Source: Bog-756 sp963769765 | GTDB lineage: Bacteria > Actinomycetota > Acidimicrobiia > Acidimicrobiales > RAAP-2 | Length of the DNA: 64,000 nucleotides | Direction: 5' to 3' | NCBI GenBank assembly: GCA_963769765.1 | Contig: CAVYNA010000004.1 | Location: 744,001-808,000, forward strand | Shown here: positions 16,076 to 27,187 of the stretch, one piece after another | How the letters are laid out: every line of letters starts with the position of its first letter | Position numbering within the stretch: the stretch's first letter is position 1 | Made by a program: the position numbers and the translations under genes | The notes under the pieces: generated by a model | What the model was told of the DNA's origin: nothing | Seen by the model: only the letters and a program-made list of their open reading frames with translations | Databases searched by the model: none

Positions 16076-16943
16076 GCTCGCGACGAGATCGTCGGGTCGG
16101 TCGGCACCGATGGGAGTTGCGACCGCGATGGTCCCGCGTCCCCACCAGGTGGTCGAGCGCCGCGAAGAGGCGCCCGACGTCGTCACGCTCTGGCTCGACG
16201 ATCCCGACGGGCCACGACCCGACTTCCGGCCCGGTCAGTTCGACATGCTGACCGCCTACGGTGTCGGCGAGTCGGCCATCTCGATCAGCGCCTCCCCGCG
16301 CGAGGTGGGTCCACTCCGTCACACGATCCGCGACGTCGGGCCCGTCACCCGTGCTCTCTGCCGGGCCCGGGCCGGCGACGTCATCGGCGTCCGCGGCCCC
16401 TTCGGACGGCCGTGGGACCTCGACGGAACGGCGAACCCGGGTGACGTCGTCATCGTCGCCGGTGGGATCGGCCTCGCACCCCTGCGCGGGGCGATCGACG
16501 CCCTCGTCCACCGCGGCGGCGGCGATGGCCGGGTGCACGTCATCGTCGGCGCACGGGAGCCCGGTCAGCTCGCCTTCGCCGAGGATCTCGAGTCATGGGC
16601 GCACGACGGAGCGGTCGTCGCGGTGACCGTCGACGTCGCGGCACCCGGGTGGAACGGCCACGTCGGCGTGGTCACCAGCCTGCTGGCCGGGGCCGATTTC
16701 GATGCGGCACACGCGAGCGCGCTCGTCTGTGGCCCGGAGATCATGATGCGCTTCACCGCTCGGACCCTCGTCGACCTCGGAGTCGACCCGGCGAGGATCC
16801 AGGTCTCGCTCGAGCGGAACATGCAGTGCGGGATCGGCTGGTGCGGGCACTGCCAGCTCGGGCCGCTACTGGTCTGCCGCGACGGTCCCGTCGTCCCCTA
16901 TGCCGGCCGCGTCGCCGGTCTGCTCACCGAGCGCGAACGGTGA
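16062..16943 (+). CDS. hydG: Group 3b hydrogenase gamma subunit, FAD/NAD(P)H oxidoreductase with 2Fe-2S
   Basis: The 293-residue flavoprotein is of the ferredoxin-NADP reductase/dihydroorotate dehydrogenase electron-transfer type. The FAD site is in the N-terminal barrel (FRPGQFDMLTAYGVGESAISIS). The NAD(P) site is VAGGIGLAPLRGAI near 137-150. The C-terminal cluster motif CGIGWCGHC plus a later Cys (LLVCRDG) binds 2Fe-2S. It exchanges electrons between NAD(P)H and the hydrogenase iron-sulfur chain. An in-frame ATG 16 codons downstream (16110) is an alternative start. It overlaps both neighbours. Confidence 0.9.
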   Translation: MPGPELATRSSGRSAPMGVATAMVPRPHQVVERREEAPDVVTLWLDDPDGPRPDFRPGQFDMLTAYGVGESAISISASPREVGPLRHTIRDVGPVTRALCRARAGDVIGVRGPFGRPWDLDGTANPGDVVIVAGGIGLAPLRGAIDALVHRGGGDGRVHVIVGAREPGQLAFAEDLESWAHDGAVVAVTVDVAAPGWNGHVGVVTSLLAGADFDAAHASALVCGPEIMMRFTARTLVDLGVDPARIQVSLERNMQCGIGWCGHCQLGPLLVCRDGPVVPYAGRVAGLLTERER

Positions 16944-17764
16944 CGGCGAGCGCTCCCAGAGGCGACCACCGGCCGTCGCTCGCGGTGTGGAAGTTCGCGT
17001 CCTGCGACGGATGCCAGCTCAGTCTGCTCGACTGCGAGGACGAGCTGCTCATGCTCGCCGGCGCCCTCCGCATCGCCCACTTCACCGAGATGTCGTCGGC
17101 CACCGACGACGGTCCCTTCGACCTCTCACTGGTCGAGGGGTCCGTGACGACACCGGCCGATGCCCGGAGGATCGTCGACATACGCGAACGGTCGCGGCGC
17201 CTGATCACGATCGGTGCGTGCGCGACGGCCGGTGGCATCCAGGGACTCCGCAACTTCGCTTCGTTGGAGGAGTACGCGGGCACCGTCTACGCGCACCCCG
17301 AGTACCTCTCGTCGCTCGCGACCTCGACCCCGATTGCGGCGCACGTCGAGGTCGACTACCAGCTGCACGGCTGTCCGATCGACCGCCACCAGCTCCTCGA
17401 GGTGATCTGCGCGGAGCTGGCCGGTCGGGCACCTGCCATCGCCGGCCACTCCGTGTGCCAGGAGTGCAAGGGCCGCCAGACGGTGTGCCTGCTCGTCGCG
17501 CGCGGCACGCCGTGCCTCGGGCCCGTGACACGCGCCGGGTGTGGAGCCCTCTGCCCGGCCACGTCCCGGGGATGCTTCGGCTGCTTCGGGCCGGCGGACA
17601 CCACCAACACCGCCTCGCTCGCAGGAAGGCTCGGCGAGCTCGGCGGTGGGCGCCGGGATCTCGCCCGGCTCTTCTCGACGTTCAACGCGGCGGCCCCGGC
17701 GTTCGAAGCCGAGGCGCGACGCCAGGGCGTCGACGCAGCCCCAAAGCCAGAGGCTGCCCGGTGA
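16940..17764 (+). CDS. hydD: Group 3b [NiFe] hydrogenase delta (small) subunit
   Basis: The 274-residue small subunit starts at a GTG overlapping hydG. The proximal-cluster pair CDGC (Cys22, Cys25) lies in VWKFASCDGCQLSLLDCE. Further cluster ligands are in IGACATAGGIQG, HGCPID, CQECKGRQTVC and the C-terminal CGALCPATSRGCFGCFGP. The latter would hold additional 4Fe-4S clusters. There is no twin-arginine signal, so the enzyme is cytoplasmic, as expected for group 3b. Confidence 0.92.
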   Translation: MTASAPRGDHRPSLAVWKFASCDGCQLSLLDCEDELLMLAGALRIAHFTEMSSATDDGPFDLSLVEGSVTTPADARRIVDIRERSRRLITIGACATAGGIQGLRNFASLEEYAGTVYAHPEYLSSLATSTPIAAHVEVDYQLHGCPIDRHQLLEVICAELAGRAPAIAGHSVCQECKGRQTVCLLVARGTPCLGPVTRAGCGALCPATSRGCFGCFGPADTTNTASLAGRLGELGGGRRDLARLFSTFNAAAPAFEAEARRQGVDAAPKPEAAR

Positions 17765-19074
17765 GCCACGGCGCGCTCCGTCGGCGCTCGATCGGCATGG
17801 AGGGCCTCGCCCGGGTCGAGGGTGAAGGCTCGCTGCGCGTCGAGGTCGCAGACGGCGTCGTCGGCGACGTCGCGCTCGAGATCTTCGAGCCGCCAAGATT
17901 CTTCGAAGCGCTGCTCGTCGGCAGGCACTTCACCGAGGCCCCCGACATCACCGCCCGCATCTGCGGGATCTGTCCGGTCGCGTACCAGCTCACCGCCTGC
18001 GCGGCGATGGAAGATGCGTGCCGGATCGTCGTCGACGACCGGATCGCCGCGCTCCGGCGACTCCTCTACTGCGGTGAATGGATCCAGAGCCACGCGTTGC
18101 ACATCTACCTCCTCCACGCACCCGACTTCTTCGGGTGTGCGGACGCCGTCGAGCTCGCAGCGATCGACCCCGACGCGCTCCAACGGGGACTCCGCCTCAA
18201 GCGGACGGGCAACCAACTCATGACCGCGATCGGCGGACGGGCGGTGCATCCGGTCAACGTCCGGATCGGTGGCTTCTACGGCGCTCCCGCTCCCCACACG
18301 GTTGCCGCGATGGCGGGTCCGCTGCGCGCTGCCCGTGCCGACGCGCTCGCGACCGTCGAGTGGGTGGCCGGCTTCGACGTCCCCGACGTCGACGGCGAGT
18401 ACCGGTTCGTCGCCTTGCGCGACGGTGACCGGTACCCGCTCGAGCGTGGACGCCCCGCCTCGTCGGACGGCATCGACGTCTCGCCGGAGGAGTTCGGCGA
18501 GCTGGTCGTGGAGGAGCACGTCGAGCGCTCGACGGCCCTGCACGCCCGGCTCGGCGGCACCGATCCCTACCTGACCGGTCCACTCGCCCGCTACGCGCTC
18601 AACTCGGCGTCGCTCCCCTCGGTCGCCAGCTCGGCCGCAGCAGCGGCCGGCCTCGGTCCCGTGGTGACCAACCCGTTCCGCAGCATCGTGGTCCGCGCGG
18701 TCGAGCTCGTCTTCGCCTGCGACGAGGCGCTTTCGCTCGTCGAGGCGTACGAGCCCCCGGACCCGCCGTCCGTCGTTCCACCGACTCGTCCCGGACGGGC
18801 GGTGACGGGCTCGGGGGTCACCGAAGCCCCCCGCGGGCTGCTCTTCCACCGCTACGAGGTCGACGCAGAGGGCACGATCACGACCGCCCGCATCGTGCCC
18901 CCGACCTCCCAGAACCAGCTCACCATCGAAGCGGACCTCCGCCGCGTGGTGCAGTCCGGGCTCGACCTCGGCGACGTCGAGCTCCAGGCGCGCTGCGAGC
19001 AGGCCGTCCGGAACCACGACCCGTGCATCTCGTGCGCGGCCCACTTCCTCGATGTCACGGTGGAGCGGGAATGA
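17761..19074 (+). CDS. hydA: Group 3b [NiFe] hydrogenase alpha (large, catalytic) subunit
   Basis: The 437-residue catalytic subunit has both Ni-Fe binding motifs. L1 is RICGIC (66-71; Cys68, Cys71) and L2 is DPCISCAAH (420-428; Cys422, Cys425). Nine residues follow the L2 His (FLDVTVERE), the tail expected to be removed by the protease encoded immediately downstream. The L1/L2 context (CPVAYQLTACAAMEDA) is characteristic of NADP-linked group 3b enzymes. It catalyses reversible H2/NADP(H) conversion. The GTG start overlaps hydD by 4 bp. Confidence 0.95.
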   Translation: MSHGALRRRSIGMEGLARVEGEGSLRVEVADGVVGDVALEIFEPPRFFEALLVGRHFTEAPDITARICGICPVAYQLTACAAMEDACRIVVDDRIAALRRLLYCGEWIQSHALHIYLLHAPDFFGCADAVELAAIDPDALQRGLRLKRTGNQLMTAIGGRAVHPVNVRIGGFYGAPAPHTVAAMAGPLRAARADALATVEWVAGFDVPDVDGEYRFVALRDGDRYPLERGRPASSDGIDVSPEEFGELVVEEHVERSTALHARLGGTDPYLTGPLARYALNSASLPSVASSAAAAAGLGPVVTNPFRSIVVRAVELVFACDEALSLVEAYEPPDPPSVVPPTRPGRAVTGSGVTEAPRGLLFHRYEVDAEGTITTARIVPPTSQNQLTIEADLRRVVQSGLDLGDVELQARCEQAVRNHDPCISCAAHFLDVTVERE

Positions 19075-19553
19075 CCGGGGCCCCGTACCGCGTGGTGGTC
19101 GCAGGGCTCGGGAGTGAGTACCGGTGCGACGACGGCGCCGGCCCCCTCGTCGCGGCGCGGGCCGTCGAGTCGGCAGGAGGCGGCGAGGACATCGGGCCCC
19201 TCACCGATCCGCTCGACCTCCTCGGCGCCTGGGACGGTGCGGCGCTCGCGATCGTGGTCGACGCGGTGCGCTCTGGGCGACCACCCGGCACGGTGTCGGT
19301 GTTCGAGCTCACCCAGGCGGATGGCACCGATGTGGTCACACCCGCCCCGGTCAGCACCCACGGGATCGGCCTTGCGGGCGTGTTGTCGCTCGCACGGATG
19401 ACCGGCACCGCGCCGGCGCGGGTGGTCCTCGTCGGGATCGAGGGTGAGCGGTTCGAACGCGGCACCGGGTTGAGCCCTCCGGTCGAGGCGGCGCTGTCGC
19501 CGGCGGTCCGACGGGTGGTCGAGCTGCTCGCCAGGATCCCACCGTGTGCATGA
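19071..19553 (+). CDS. Hydrogenase maturation protease (HycI/HyaD family)
   Basis: The 160-residue protein has the family features: VVVAGLGSEYRCDDGAGPLVA at the N-terminus (Asp in CDDG is a nickel-sensing residue position), VVDAVRSG near 63-70, and STHGIGLAGVLSLAR near 103-117. It removes the C-terminal tail of the large subunit after Ni insertion. The ATG overlaps the hydA stop by 4 bp, and the stop overlaps hypC. Confidence 0.88.
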   Translation: MTGAPYRVVVAGLGSEYRCDDGAGPLVAARAVESAGGGEDIGPLTDPLDLLGAWDGAALAIVVDAVRSGRPPGTVSVFELTQADGTDVVTPAPVSTHGIGLAGVLSLARMTGTAPARVVLVGIEGERFERGTGLSPPVEAALSPAVRRVVELLARIPPCA

Positions 19554-19765
19554 GCCGGCTGCACCGGGTGCTCGCCGTCCTCGACGGTGAGGCTGTCGTC
19601 GAAGATCTCGACGGCGTGGCCTCCGACGTCGCGCTGCTCGCGCTCGACGGCGCTCCACCGGTGCCGGGCGACTGGCTCGTGGTCCACAGCGGATATGCGA
19701 TCGACCGTGCCACGCCGACCGACGCCGCCTCGGCCCGATCTGCCCTCGGGAAGGAGGAGCGATGA
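19544..19765 (+). CDS. hypC: HypC/HupF-family hydrogenase assembly chaperone
   Basis: This 73-residue protein starts MCMSRLHRVLAV with the invariant Cys2 used for Fe(CN)2CO transfer, followed by a small beta-barrel and the VPGDWLVVHSGYAIDR motif typical of HypC. It starts 10 bp inside the protease gene. HypA, B, D, E and F are not in the window and must be encoded elsewhere. Confidence 0.85.
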   Translation: MCMSRLHRVLAVLDGEAVVEDLDGVASDVALLALDGAPPVPGDWLVVHSGYAIDRATPTDAASARSALGKEER

Positions 19766-20793
19766 CCACGTCCGACCACGGTGCCCCGGAAGAGGCCCTG
19801 ACACCGGCGGTCGCCGGCAGACGGCCGTGGCCCGGGGTGCAGGTCGCCGCTGCGACCGCCCTGATCAGCGGTATCTCCGTCTTCGTGAACGCGCACGCAC
19901 TGCACGGGTCGGCCTCGCCTGCCGTGTACACCACGGCGAAGAACCTCGTCGCGACGACGGTCCTCGCGCTCGGCACCTTGGGCGCCGTCGCGCTCCGACG
20001 CCGGCGTCGGAGCGGTGTCGCCTCGCGCTTCGTCGCGGTCGCCGCCCCGCAGACCTCCACCGCTTCGAAACGGCCGACGCTCCTCGAGCTGGCCGCCCTC
20101 GCCTACATCGGCGTCGTCGGTGGCGGACTCGCGTTCGTCCTCTTCTTCGACGGACTGGCCACGACGACGGCCACCCCTGCGGCCTTCTGGCGCGACACGC
20201 TGGTGATCTGGGTCGCCGTGCTCGCGGTTCCGCTCCTGCACGAACGCGCGCGCTGGTGGAACGTCGCCGCCATCGGCGCCCTGGTCGTCGGCCAGGTCGC
20301 GCTCGCCGGCGGCGTGGGCCACCTTGCGGCCTCGAAGGGCGAGCTCGACGTGCTCCTCTCTTCCGTGCTCTGGGCGGTCGAGGCCGTCGTGATCAAGCTC
20401 GTGCTCCGCGACCGCCCCGCCGCCGAGGTCGCGCTGGTCCGGATGGGTGTGGGAGCCTTCGCACTCCTCTGCGTGCTCGCGGTGTCGGGGACGATCGGCT
20501 CCCTGTTCGCGCTCGGGGCCGGGCAGGTCGGCTGGGTCCTCGTGACCGGCCTCCTGCTGTCGGCGTATGTGGCGACCTGGGTGACCGCCCTCGGGCGGGG
20601 CCGGGCCATCGACGTGACCTCCGTGCTGGTGGGCAGTGTCGCGGTGACCGCAGTCCTCGGCGCGGTGTCCGGCGCGGTTCCGCTCGCGGGTCGGGCGGGC
20701 GGGCTGGTTCTCATCGCCGCCGGTGCGGCGACGGTGGTCGCGATGGGGCTGCGCACCGCTCGTCCCGTGCCGGTGGGGGTCGACGTCCGATGA
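19762..20793 (+). CDS. EamA/DMT-superfamily transporter
   Basis: The 343-residue protein has about ten predicted membrane helices in two EamA repeats (for example LLELAALAYIGVVGGGLAFVLFFDGL and VGWVLVTGLLLSAYVATWVTALG). A basic loop RRRRRSG follows helix 2. It lies in the hydrogenase transcription unit with 4-bp overlaps on both sides. The substrate is unknown; nickel or a metabolite can be imagined, but nothing in the sequence indicates it. Confidence 0.8.
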   Translation: MTTSDHGAPEEALTPAVAGRRPWPGVQVAAATALISGISVFVNAHALHGSASPAVYTTAKNLVATTVLALGTLGAVALRRRRRSGVASRFVAVAAPQTSTASKRPTLLELAALAYIGVVGGGLAFVLFFDGLATTTATPAAFWRDTLVIWVAVLAVPLLHERARWWNVAAIGALVVGQVALAGGVGHLAASKGELDVLLSSVLWAVEAVVIKLVLRDRPAAEVALVRMGVGAFALLCVLAVSGTIGSLFALGAGQVGWVLVTGLLLSAYVATWVTALGRGRAIDVTSVLVGSVAVTAVLGAVSGAVPLAGRAGGLVLIAAGAATVVAMGLRTARPVPVGVDVR

Positions 20794-21590
20794 CCGGGCC
20801 GGCACCGTCGCGCGCACCGGACGTCGACGGCATCGCGGGGCCACTGCTCTTCGCTCGGTACGCCTACCCGCCGAACGCGCTCGGCTACTGCGGTCCGGCG
20901 GATCCGGCCGCGTTTGCCGAAGCGGCCGTGGCCCGTGACGTCGGCGAGCTCGCCCACCGGGCGGCCGGCTTCGACGGGGCGTGGCCCTACCTCCGGCTGA
21001 TCGCCGCCTGCAACGGCATCGGCGACCCGTTGGACCCGCTCGTGGTCGAGGCGTACTGGGTGGGGAACCCGCTCCTCTTGCACGTCCCCGCGTCGACCCT
21101 GGCCGCGTCGCTCACCGACCGGTTCGACCAGAGGGCAGGACGGCACTCCGAAGCGCTGGTGGCCGCGGCGCCTGCGGGAGGCGTGCCGCACCACACCTTC
21201 CACGTCTTCGCGGTCTATCCCTGGCTCGGTCTCCTCAGGGCCGGGATGGAGGGTCCGCCGATGGTCGTCCTCGACCGCTGCCGCATCCGGTGGGGTCGGG
21301 TGGAGTCGGTCGACGGTGACACCGCCACCGTCCGGACGAACCCGCTCCGCTTCGACGGCTCCGCGCTCACACTCGGACCGGCCAGGGTCGAGTCGGCCGT
21401 CGTGAGCCCCGGCATCAGCGGTTCCGACACCGCACCGAGCCCCGGCTCGATGGTCTCCCTCCACTGGGACTGGGTGTGCGACACCCTCAGCCCCGCGCAG
21501 CTCGGGTGGCTCCGGGCCTGCACCGCGACGAACCTCGCCGCGGTCAACTCGCTGGCGAGTCCCGGACCGGCCGTTGTCTGCGACGCATGA
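20790..21590 (+). CDS. Conserved hypothetical protein (possibly DUF6390), hydrogenase-associated
   Basis: The 266-residue soluble protein starts at an ATG overlapping the transporter. It has the conserved-looking motifs RYAYPPNALGYCGPADP (near 23-39) and HHTFHVFAVYPWLGLLR (near 131-147). No cofactor motif or membrane segment is seen. From memory, similar proteins of a DUF family are encoded beside actinobacterial hydrogenases, but I cannot confirm it. It is the last gene of the tightly overlapped hydrogenase unit. Confidence 0.65.
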   Translation: MTGPAPSRAPDVDGIAGPLLFARYAYPPNALGYCGPADPAAFAEAAVARDVGELAHRAAGFDGAWPYLRLIAACNGIGDPLDPLVVEAYWVGNPLLLHVPASTLAASLTDRFDQRAGRHSEALVAAAPAGGVPHHTFHVFAVYPWLGLLRAGMEGPPMVVLDRCRIRWGRVESVDGDTATVRTNPLRFDGSALTLGPARVESAVVSPGISGSDTAPSPGSMVSLHWDWVCDTLSPAQLGWLRACTATNLAAVNSLASPGPAVVCDA

Positions 21591-21621
21591 GAGAACGGGC
21601 AGGTCACAGCCGTCGCCGCGA

Positions 21622-21636
21622 TGACTTTCGGCCCTG
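21622..21636 (+). promoter_or_regulatory. DosR-box-like site upstream of the CBS/mutase/carboxylase operon
   Basis: ATGACTTTCGGCCCT lies 99 bp before the GTG of the CBS-domain gene, in a 145-bp intergenic space. It differs by one base from the site at 29938-29952. CBS-domain proteins (Hrp1 type) belong to the DosR regulon in mycobacteria, so the site and gene class agree. Confidence 0.6.
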
Positions 21637-21735
21637 CCGCCACCCCGTGGACCGGCGCAGACTGAGTCCCATGGCGGTGGGTCGCTCCGGACGACCCCCC
21701 GACCGGGACATCCCGCCGCCTCGATCGGAGGAACG

Positions 21736-22149
21736 GTGAAGCCCGCGTACCTGCAGGACAAGGTCAGCGCCCTCGAGTCCCGACCGACGGTATTCGTCGA
21801 ACCCGATGACACGCTTCGGACCGTCGCGCACACCCTCTGGGTGGAGAACGTCGGCGCTTCGGTCGTCGGAGACGAGCACCACCTGCGCGGCATCATCAGC
21901 GAACGGGACCTCGTGTCCCAGCTCGCGCAAGGAGCCGACCCGGACGTGATGACCGCCGAGGTTGCGATGACCCCGCACGTCATCCCCGTCCGTGGCGGCG
22001 ACACGGTCGACGACGCCCTCTACCAGATGCTCGACGGAGCCATCCGCCACCTTCCGGTCGTCGAGGCAGGAGGCGAGGTCGTCGGGATGGTGTCGGTGCG
22101 CGATCTCCTCCGCCCGCTGCTGGCGGACGCGCCGACCCGCTCCGGGTAG
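21736..22149 (+). CDS. CBS-domain pair protein (Hrp1-like)
   Basis: The 137-residue protein consists of two CBS motifs (FVEPDDTLRTVAHTLWVENV, GIISERDLVSQL; VIPVRGGDTVDDALYQML, GMVSVRDLLRPL) and nothing else. GGAGGAAC precedes the GTG start. Stand-alone CBS pairs bind adenosyl ligands; the mycobacterial relative Hrp1 is hypoxia-induced. It is followed 6 bp later by the mutase gene, so the two are probably cotranscribed. Confidence 0.88.
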   Translation: MKPAYLQDKVSALESRPTVFVEPDDTLRTVAHTLWVENVGASVVGDEHHLRGIISERDLVSQLAQGADPDVMTAEVAMTPHVIPVRGGDTVDDALYQMLDGAIRHLPVVEAGGEVVGMVSVRDLLRPLLADAPTRSG

Positions 22150-22155
22150 CCGGCG

Positions 22156-23763
22156 GTGACCGCGATCGACGAAGGGACCTCTGGACCGGTCCTCTCCGAA
22201 TCGGGCTTCCCGCTCGACCTGCTCTACGGACCCGACAGCCTCGGTGGCATCGATCCGGCGACGAGCCTCGGAGAGCCCGGTGGCTTCCCGTTCACCCGCG
22301 GCGTGTACCCGACGATGTACCGGGGGCACCCCTGGACGATCCGCGAGTACGCCGGATTCGGCGATGCCGGCGAGTCGAACCGGCGCTACCGGGAGCTCAT
22401 CGCCGCCGGCCAGACCGGACTCTCGGTCGCCTTCGACCTCCCGACGCAGATGGGCTACGACTCGGACCACCCGCTCGCCACCGGAGAGGTCGGTCGGGTC
22501 GGCGTCGCGATCGACTCGCTCGACGACATGCGCCGCCTCTTCGACGGGATCTTCCTCGAGCGCGTCTCGACTTCGATGACCATCAACGCCCCGGCCGCGC
22601 TTCTTCTGCTCATGTACCAGCTCGTCGCCGAGGAGCAGGGCGCCGATCTCACCCGTCTCGCCGGGACGATCCAGAACGACGTCCTGAAGGAGTACGTGGC
22701 ACGGGGCACCTACATCTTCCCGCCCGCCCCGTCCCTCCGGTTCACGACCGACATCCTCTCCTACTGCCACGACGTGCTCCCGCGGTGGAACTCCATCTCG
22801 ATATCCGGCTATCACATCGCCGAGGCCGGTGCGACACCTGTGCAGGAGCTCGCCTTCACCTTCGCCAACGCGATCGAGTACGTCGGTGCGGCCCTCGCCG
22901 CGGGACTCGACATCGACGAGATCGGCCCGCGTCTCTCCTTCTTCTTCGTCGCCCGGATCACCCTCCTCGAAGAGGTTGCGAAGTTCCGGGCCGCGCGCCG
23001 CATCTGGGCCCATCTCATGCGTGACCGGTTCGGCGCCGCCGATCCGCGGTCGATGCGCCTCCGGTTCCACACCCAGACTGCGGGCGTCGAGCTCACCGCA
23101 CAACAGCCCGAGGTCAACCTCGTGCGGGTGGCGTACGCGGCGCTCGCCGCAGTGCTCGGCGGGACCCAGTCACTGCACACCAACTCCTACGACGAGGCAC
23201 TGGGGCTGCCGACCGAGGCGGCCGCCCGCCTCGCCGTGCGCACCCAGCAGGTGCTGGCCAACGAGACCGACGTCCCCGACATCGTCGACCCGCTCGGGGG
23301 CTCCTTCGCCGTCGAACGGCTCACCGACCAGATCGAGGCACAGGTCGGCGCCGTGCTGACGGAGGTCGCAGAGCTCGGCGGCGCAGCGGCTGCGATCGAG
23401 GCCGGCTTCCCCCAGGCCGAAATCGAGCGCAACGCCTACCGGATCGCCAGGGAGATCTCCTCCGGCGAGCGAGTCGTCGTCGGCGTCAACGCCTACACCG
23501 ACGAAGACCACGATCCCTACCAGCCCCTGCGGGTCGACCCCGCTGTCGAACGAGAGCAGGTCGCGCGGGTCCGTGCCCTTCGCGACAGACGGGATGCCAC
23601 AGGCGTCACCGCATCGCTCAGCTGTGTCCGTGCCGCGGCGAAGGGCACCGACAACGTGCTCCACCCCCTCAAGCGCGCGCTCGCGTGTGGTGCCACGATC
23701 GGCGAGCTCTGCGACGTCCTCCGCGACGAGTGGGGGACCTACGTGGCCGGGCACCAGCTCTGA
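22156..23763 (+). CDS. Methylmalonyl-CoA mutase large (alpha-type) chain without B12-binding domain
   Basis: This 535-residue TIM-barrel mutase subunit has RGVYPTMYRGHPWTIREYAGFG, DLPTQMGYDSDHP and NSISISGYH. Aligned to the Propionibacterium enzyme by spacing to the catalytic His (GYH), the residue 37 positions before it is Arg (ARGTY). The PTMY Tyr is also kept. Both are the methylmalonyl-specific residues; isobutyryl- and hydroxyisobutyryl-CoA mutases differ there. The protein stops before the DxHxxG B12 domain, so it needs a separate small subunit, which is not in this window. It is cotranscribed with the biotin carboxylase, giving propionyl-CoA to methylmalonyl-CoA to succinyl-CoA (epimerase also missing here). 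Confidence 0.88.
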   Translation: MTAIDEGTSGPVLSESGFPLDLLYGPDSLGGIDPATSLGEPGGFPFTRGVYPTMYRGHPWTIREYAGFGDAGESNRRYRELIAAGQTGLSVAFDLPTQMGYDSDHPLATGEVGRVGVAIDSLDDMRRLFDGIFLERVSTSMTINAPAALLLLMYQLVAEEQGADLTRLAGTIQNDVLKEYVARGTYIFPPAPSLRFTTDILSYCHDVLPRWNSISISGYHIAEAGATPVQELAFTFANAIEYVGAALAAGLDIDEIGPRLSFFFVARITLLEEVAKFRAARRIWAHLMRDRFGAADPRSMRLRFHTQTAGVELTAQQPEVNLVRVAYAALAAVLGGTQSLHTNSYDEALGLPTEAAARLAVRTQQVLANETDVPDIVDPLGGSFAVERLTDQIEAQVGAVLTEVAELGGAAAAIEAGFPQAEIERNAYRIAREISSGERVVVGVNAYTDEDHDPYQPLRVDPAVEREQVARVRALRDRRDATGVTASLSCVRAAAKGTDNVLHPLKRALACGATIGELCDVLRDEWGTYVAGHQL

Positions 23764-23784
23764 CCCGGGAGACGGGAGATCACC

Positions 23785-25556
23785 ATGGACACCGTGCTCA
23801 TCGCCAACCGCGGTGAGATCGCTGTCAGGATCGCGCGCGCCTGTCACGACCTCTCGCTCACCGCGGTCGCGGTCTACGCCGACCAGGAACTCGACGCGCC
23901 CCATGTCCGGGCGGCCGACCGCGCCTATGCGCTCTCGGGTACCGAGCCGGCCGACACCTACCTCGCGATCGACAAGCTCGTCGAGCTCGCGCTCCGTGCG
24001 GGGGCGGACGCGGTCCATCCGGGTTACGGGTTCCTCGCGGAGAACGCGGACTTCGCCGAGGCCGTCGTCGCGGCCGGACTGACCTGGATCGGACCACCGG
24101 CCCGGGCCATCCGCGATCTCGGTGACAAGACCGTGGCACGGCGGATGGCGGCCAAGGTGGGTGCGCCCCTGGTGCCGGGACTCGACGAGCCGGCAACCGA
24201 CGTCACCGATCTCCGTGCCTTCGCCGAGCAGCACGGCTATCCCCTGCTGATCAAGGCGGCGTTCGGCGGGGGTGGTCGCGGCATGAAGGTCGTGCGCGAC
24301 GCGGACGACCTCGCGTCCGAGTTCGACGCCGCCGTGCGTGAGTCGACGGCCGCCTTCGGTCGTGGCGAGTGCTTCGTCGAGCGGTACCTCGAGACCGCGC
24401 GCCACCTCGAGACCCAGTGCCTCGCCGACCGCAACGGCAGGGTCGCGGTCCTCTCGACCCGGGACTGCTCGCTGCAGCGGAGGAACCAGAAGCTCGTGGA
24501 GGAGGCGCCCGCGCCCTTCCTCACCGACGAGCAGACCAGCCGGCTCTATGCCGCGTCGAAGGCGATTCTCGCCGAAGCCGGCTACGTCAACGCCGGGACG
24601 TGCGAGTTCCTGCTCGCGCCCGACGGCACCCTCTCGTTCAACGAGGTCAACACCCGGTTGCAGGTCGAGCACCCGGTGACCGAGCTCGTCACCGGTGTCG
24701 ACGTCGTCACCGAGCAGCTCCGCATCGCAGCGGGCGGGCTGATCGAGTATGACGATCCGCCGATCAGAGGTCACGCCATCGAGTTCCGCATCAACGGCGA
24801 GGACCCTGCCGCCGGGTTCCTCCCCGGACCCGGGACGTTGACGCGCTTTCGGGTCCCCTCCGGACCGGGCGTGCGATGGGACGGCGCCTACGAGGAGGGT
24901 GACGAGCTGCCGGCCCAGTTCGACTCGCTGCTGGGCAAGCTCGTGGTGTCCGGTCGCGATCGACGCCACGTGCTCGCGCGGGCCCGCCGGGCGCTCGGCG
25001 AGTTCAGGATCGAGGGGATCCCGACCGTCGTGCCGATGGACCGACTCGTCGTCGAGCACCCCGATTTCGTCGCCGAGCCGTTCCGCGTCCACACCCACTG
25101 GATCGAGACGGTCCTCGCCGGAGCGCTCGACGGATCGGCGCCGAGCCCGACGACGCCGGCACTCCGACCGGCCGGTCGGCGCGAACGGGTCGTCGTGGAG
25201 GTCGACGGACGCCGGGTGGAGGTGATCTTGCCGACCGACCTGTTGGACCGGCGGGGCCACGACGGGCTCTCCCGGCCCCCTCCACGGCGCCACGGGGCGA
25301 ACAGGTCGCCCGGGCCGGGCACTGGCGATGCAGTCGTGAGCCCCATGCAGGCGAAGGTCGTCAAGGTGCTCGCCCACGACGGCTGCACGGTCAGCCGTGG
25401 CGACACGGTGGTCGACGTCGAGGCCATGAAGATGGAACAGGCCCTCACCGCACCGACCGACGGCGTCGTCGAGGGCCTCACCGTCACCGTGGGTGACGAG
25501 GTCCTGCGGGGTCAGGTGCTCTGCCGAGTGGTGGCGACCCCACCCGGGGAGCCGTC

Positions 25557-25560
<4 letters not shown>
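23785..25560 (+). CDS. pccA: Acyl-CoA carboxylase alpha subunit (biotin carboxylase + BCCP)
   Basis: The 591-residue protein joins a biotin carboxylase (N-terminal IANRGEIAVRIARA, the ATP-grasp glycine-rich GGGGRGMKVV near 168-177, the EVNTRLQVEHPVTE motif near 287-300) to a C-terminal biotin carrier domain. The EAMKMEQ motif gives biotinyl-Lys at 549. A Pro/Arg-rich linker separates the parts. It forms carboxybiotin for the beta subunit encoded next (4-bp overlap). The family includes acetyl- and propionyl-CoA carboxylases. Confidence 0.92.
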
Positions 25561-27128
<1,568 letters not shown>

Positions 27129-27187
27129 GACGCCGAGTCCGCGCCCGCCGGCCCCGGCCCGCCACGACGATCCCGCAGGCCTCGCTC

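Noticed and set aside
27129..27187. GCCGAGT/ACTCGGC as a terminator between convergent genes
   Set aside because: Loop of about 45 bases and no T-run; pairing is probably accidental.
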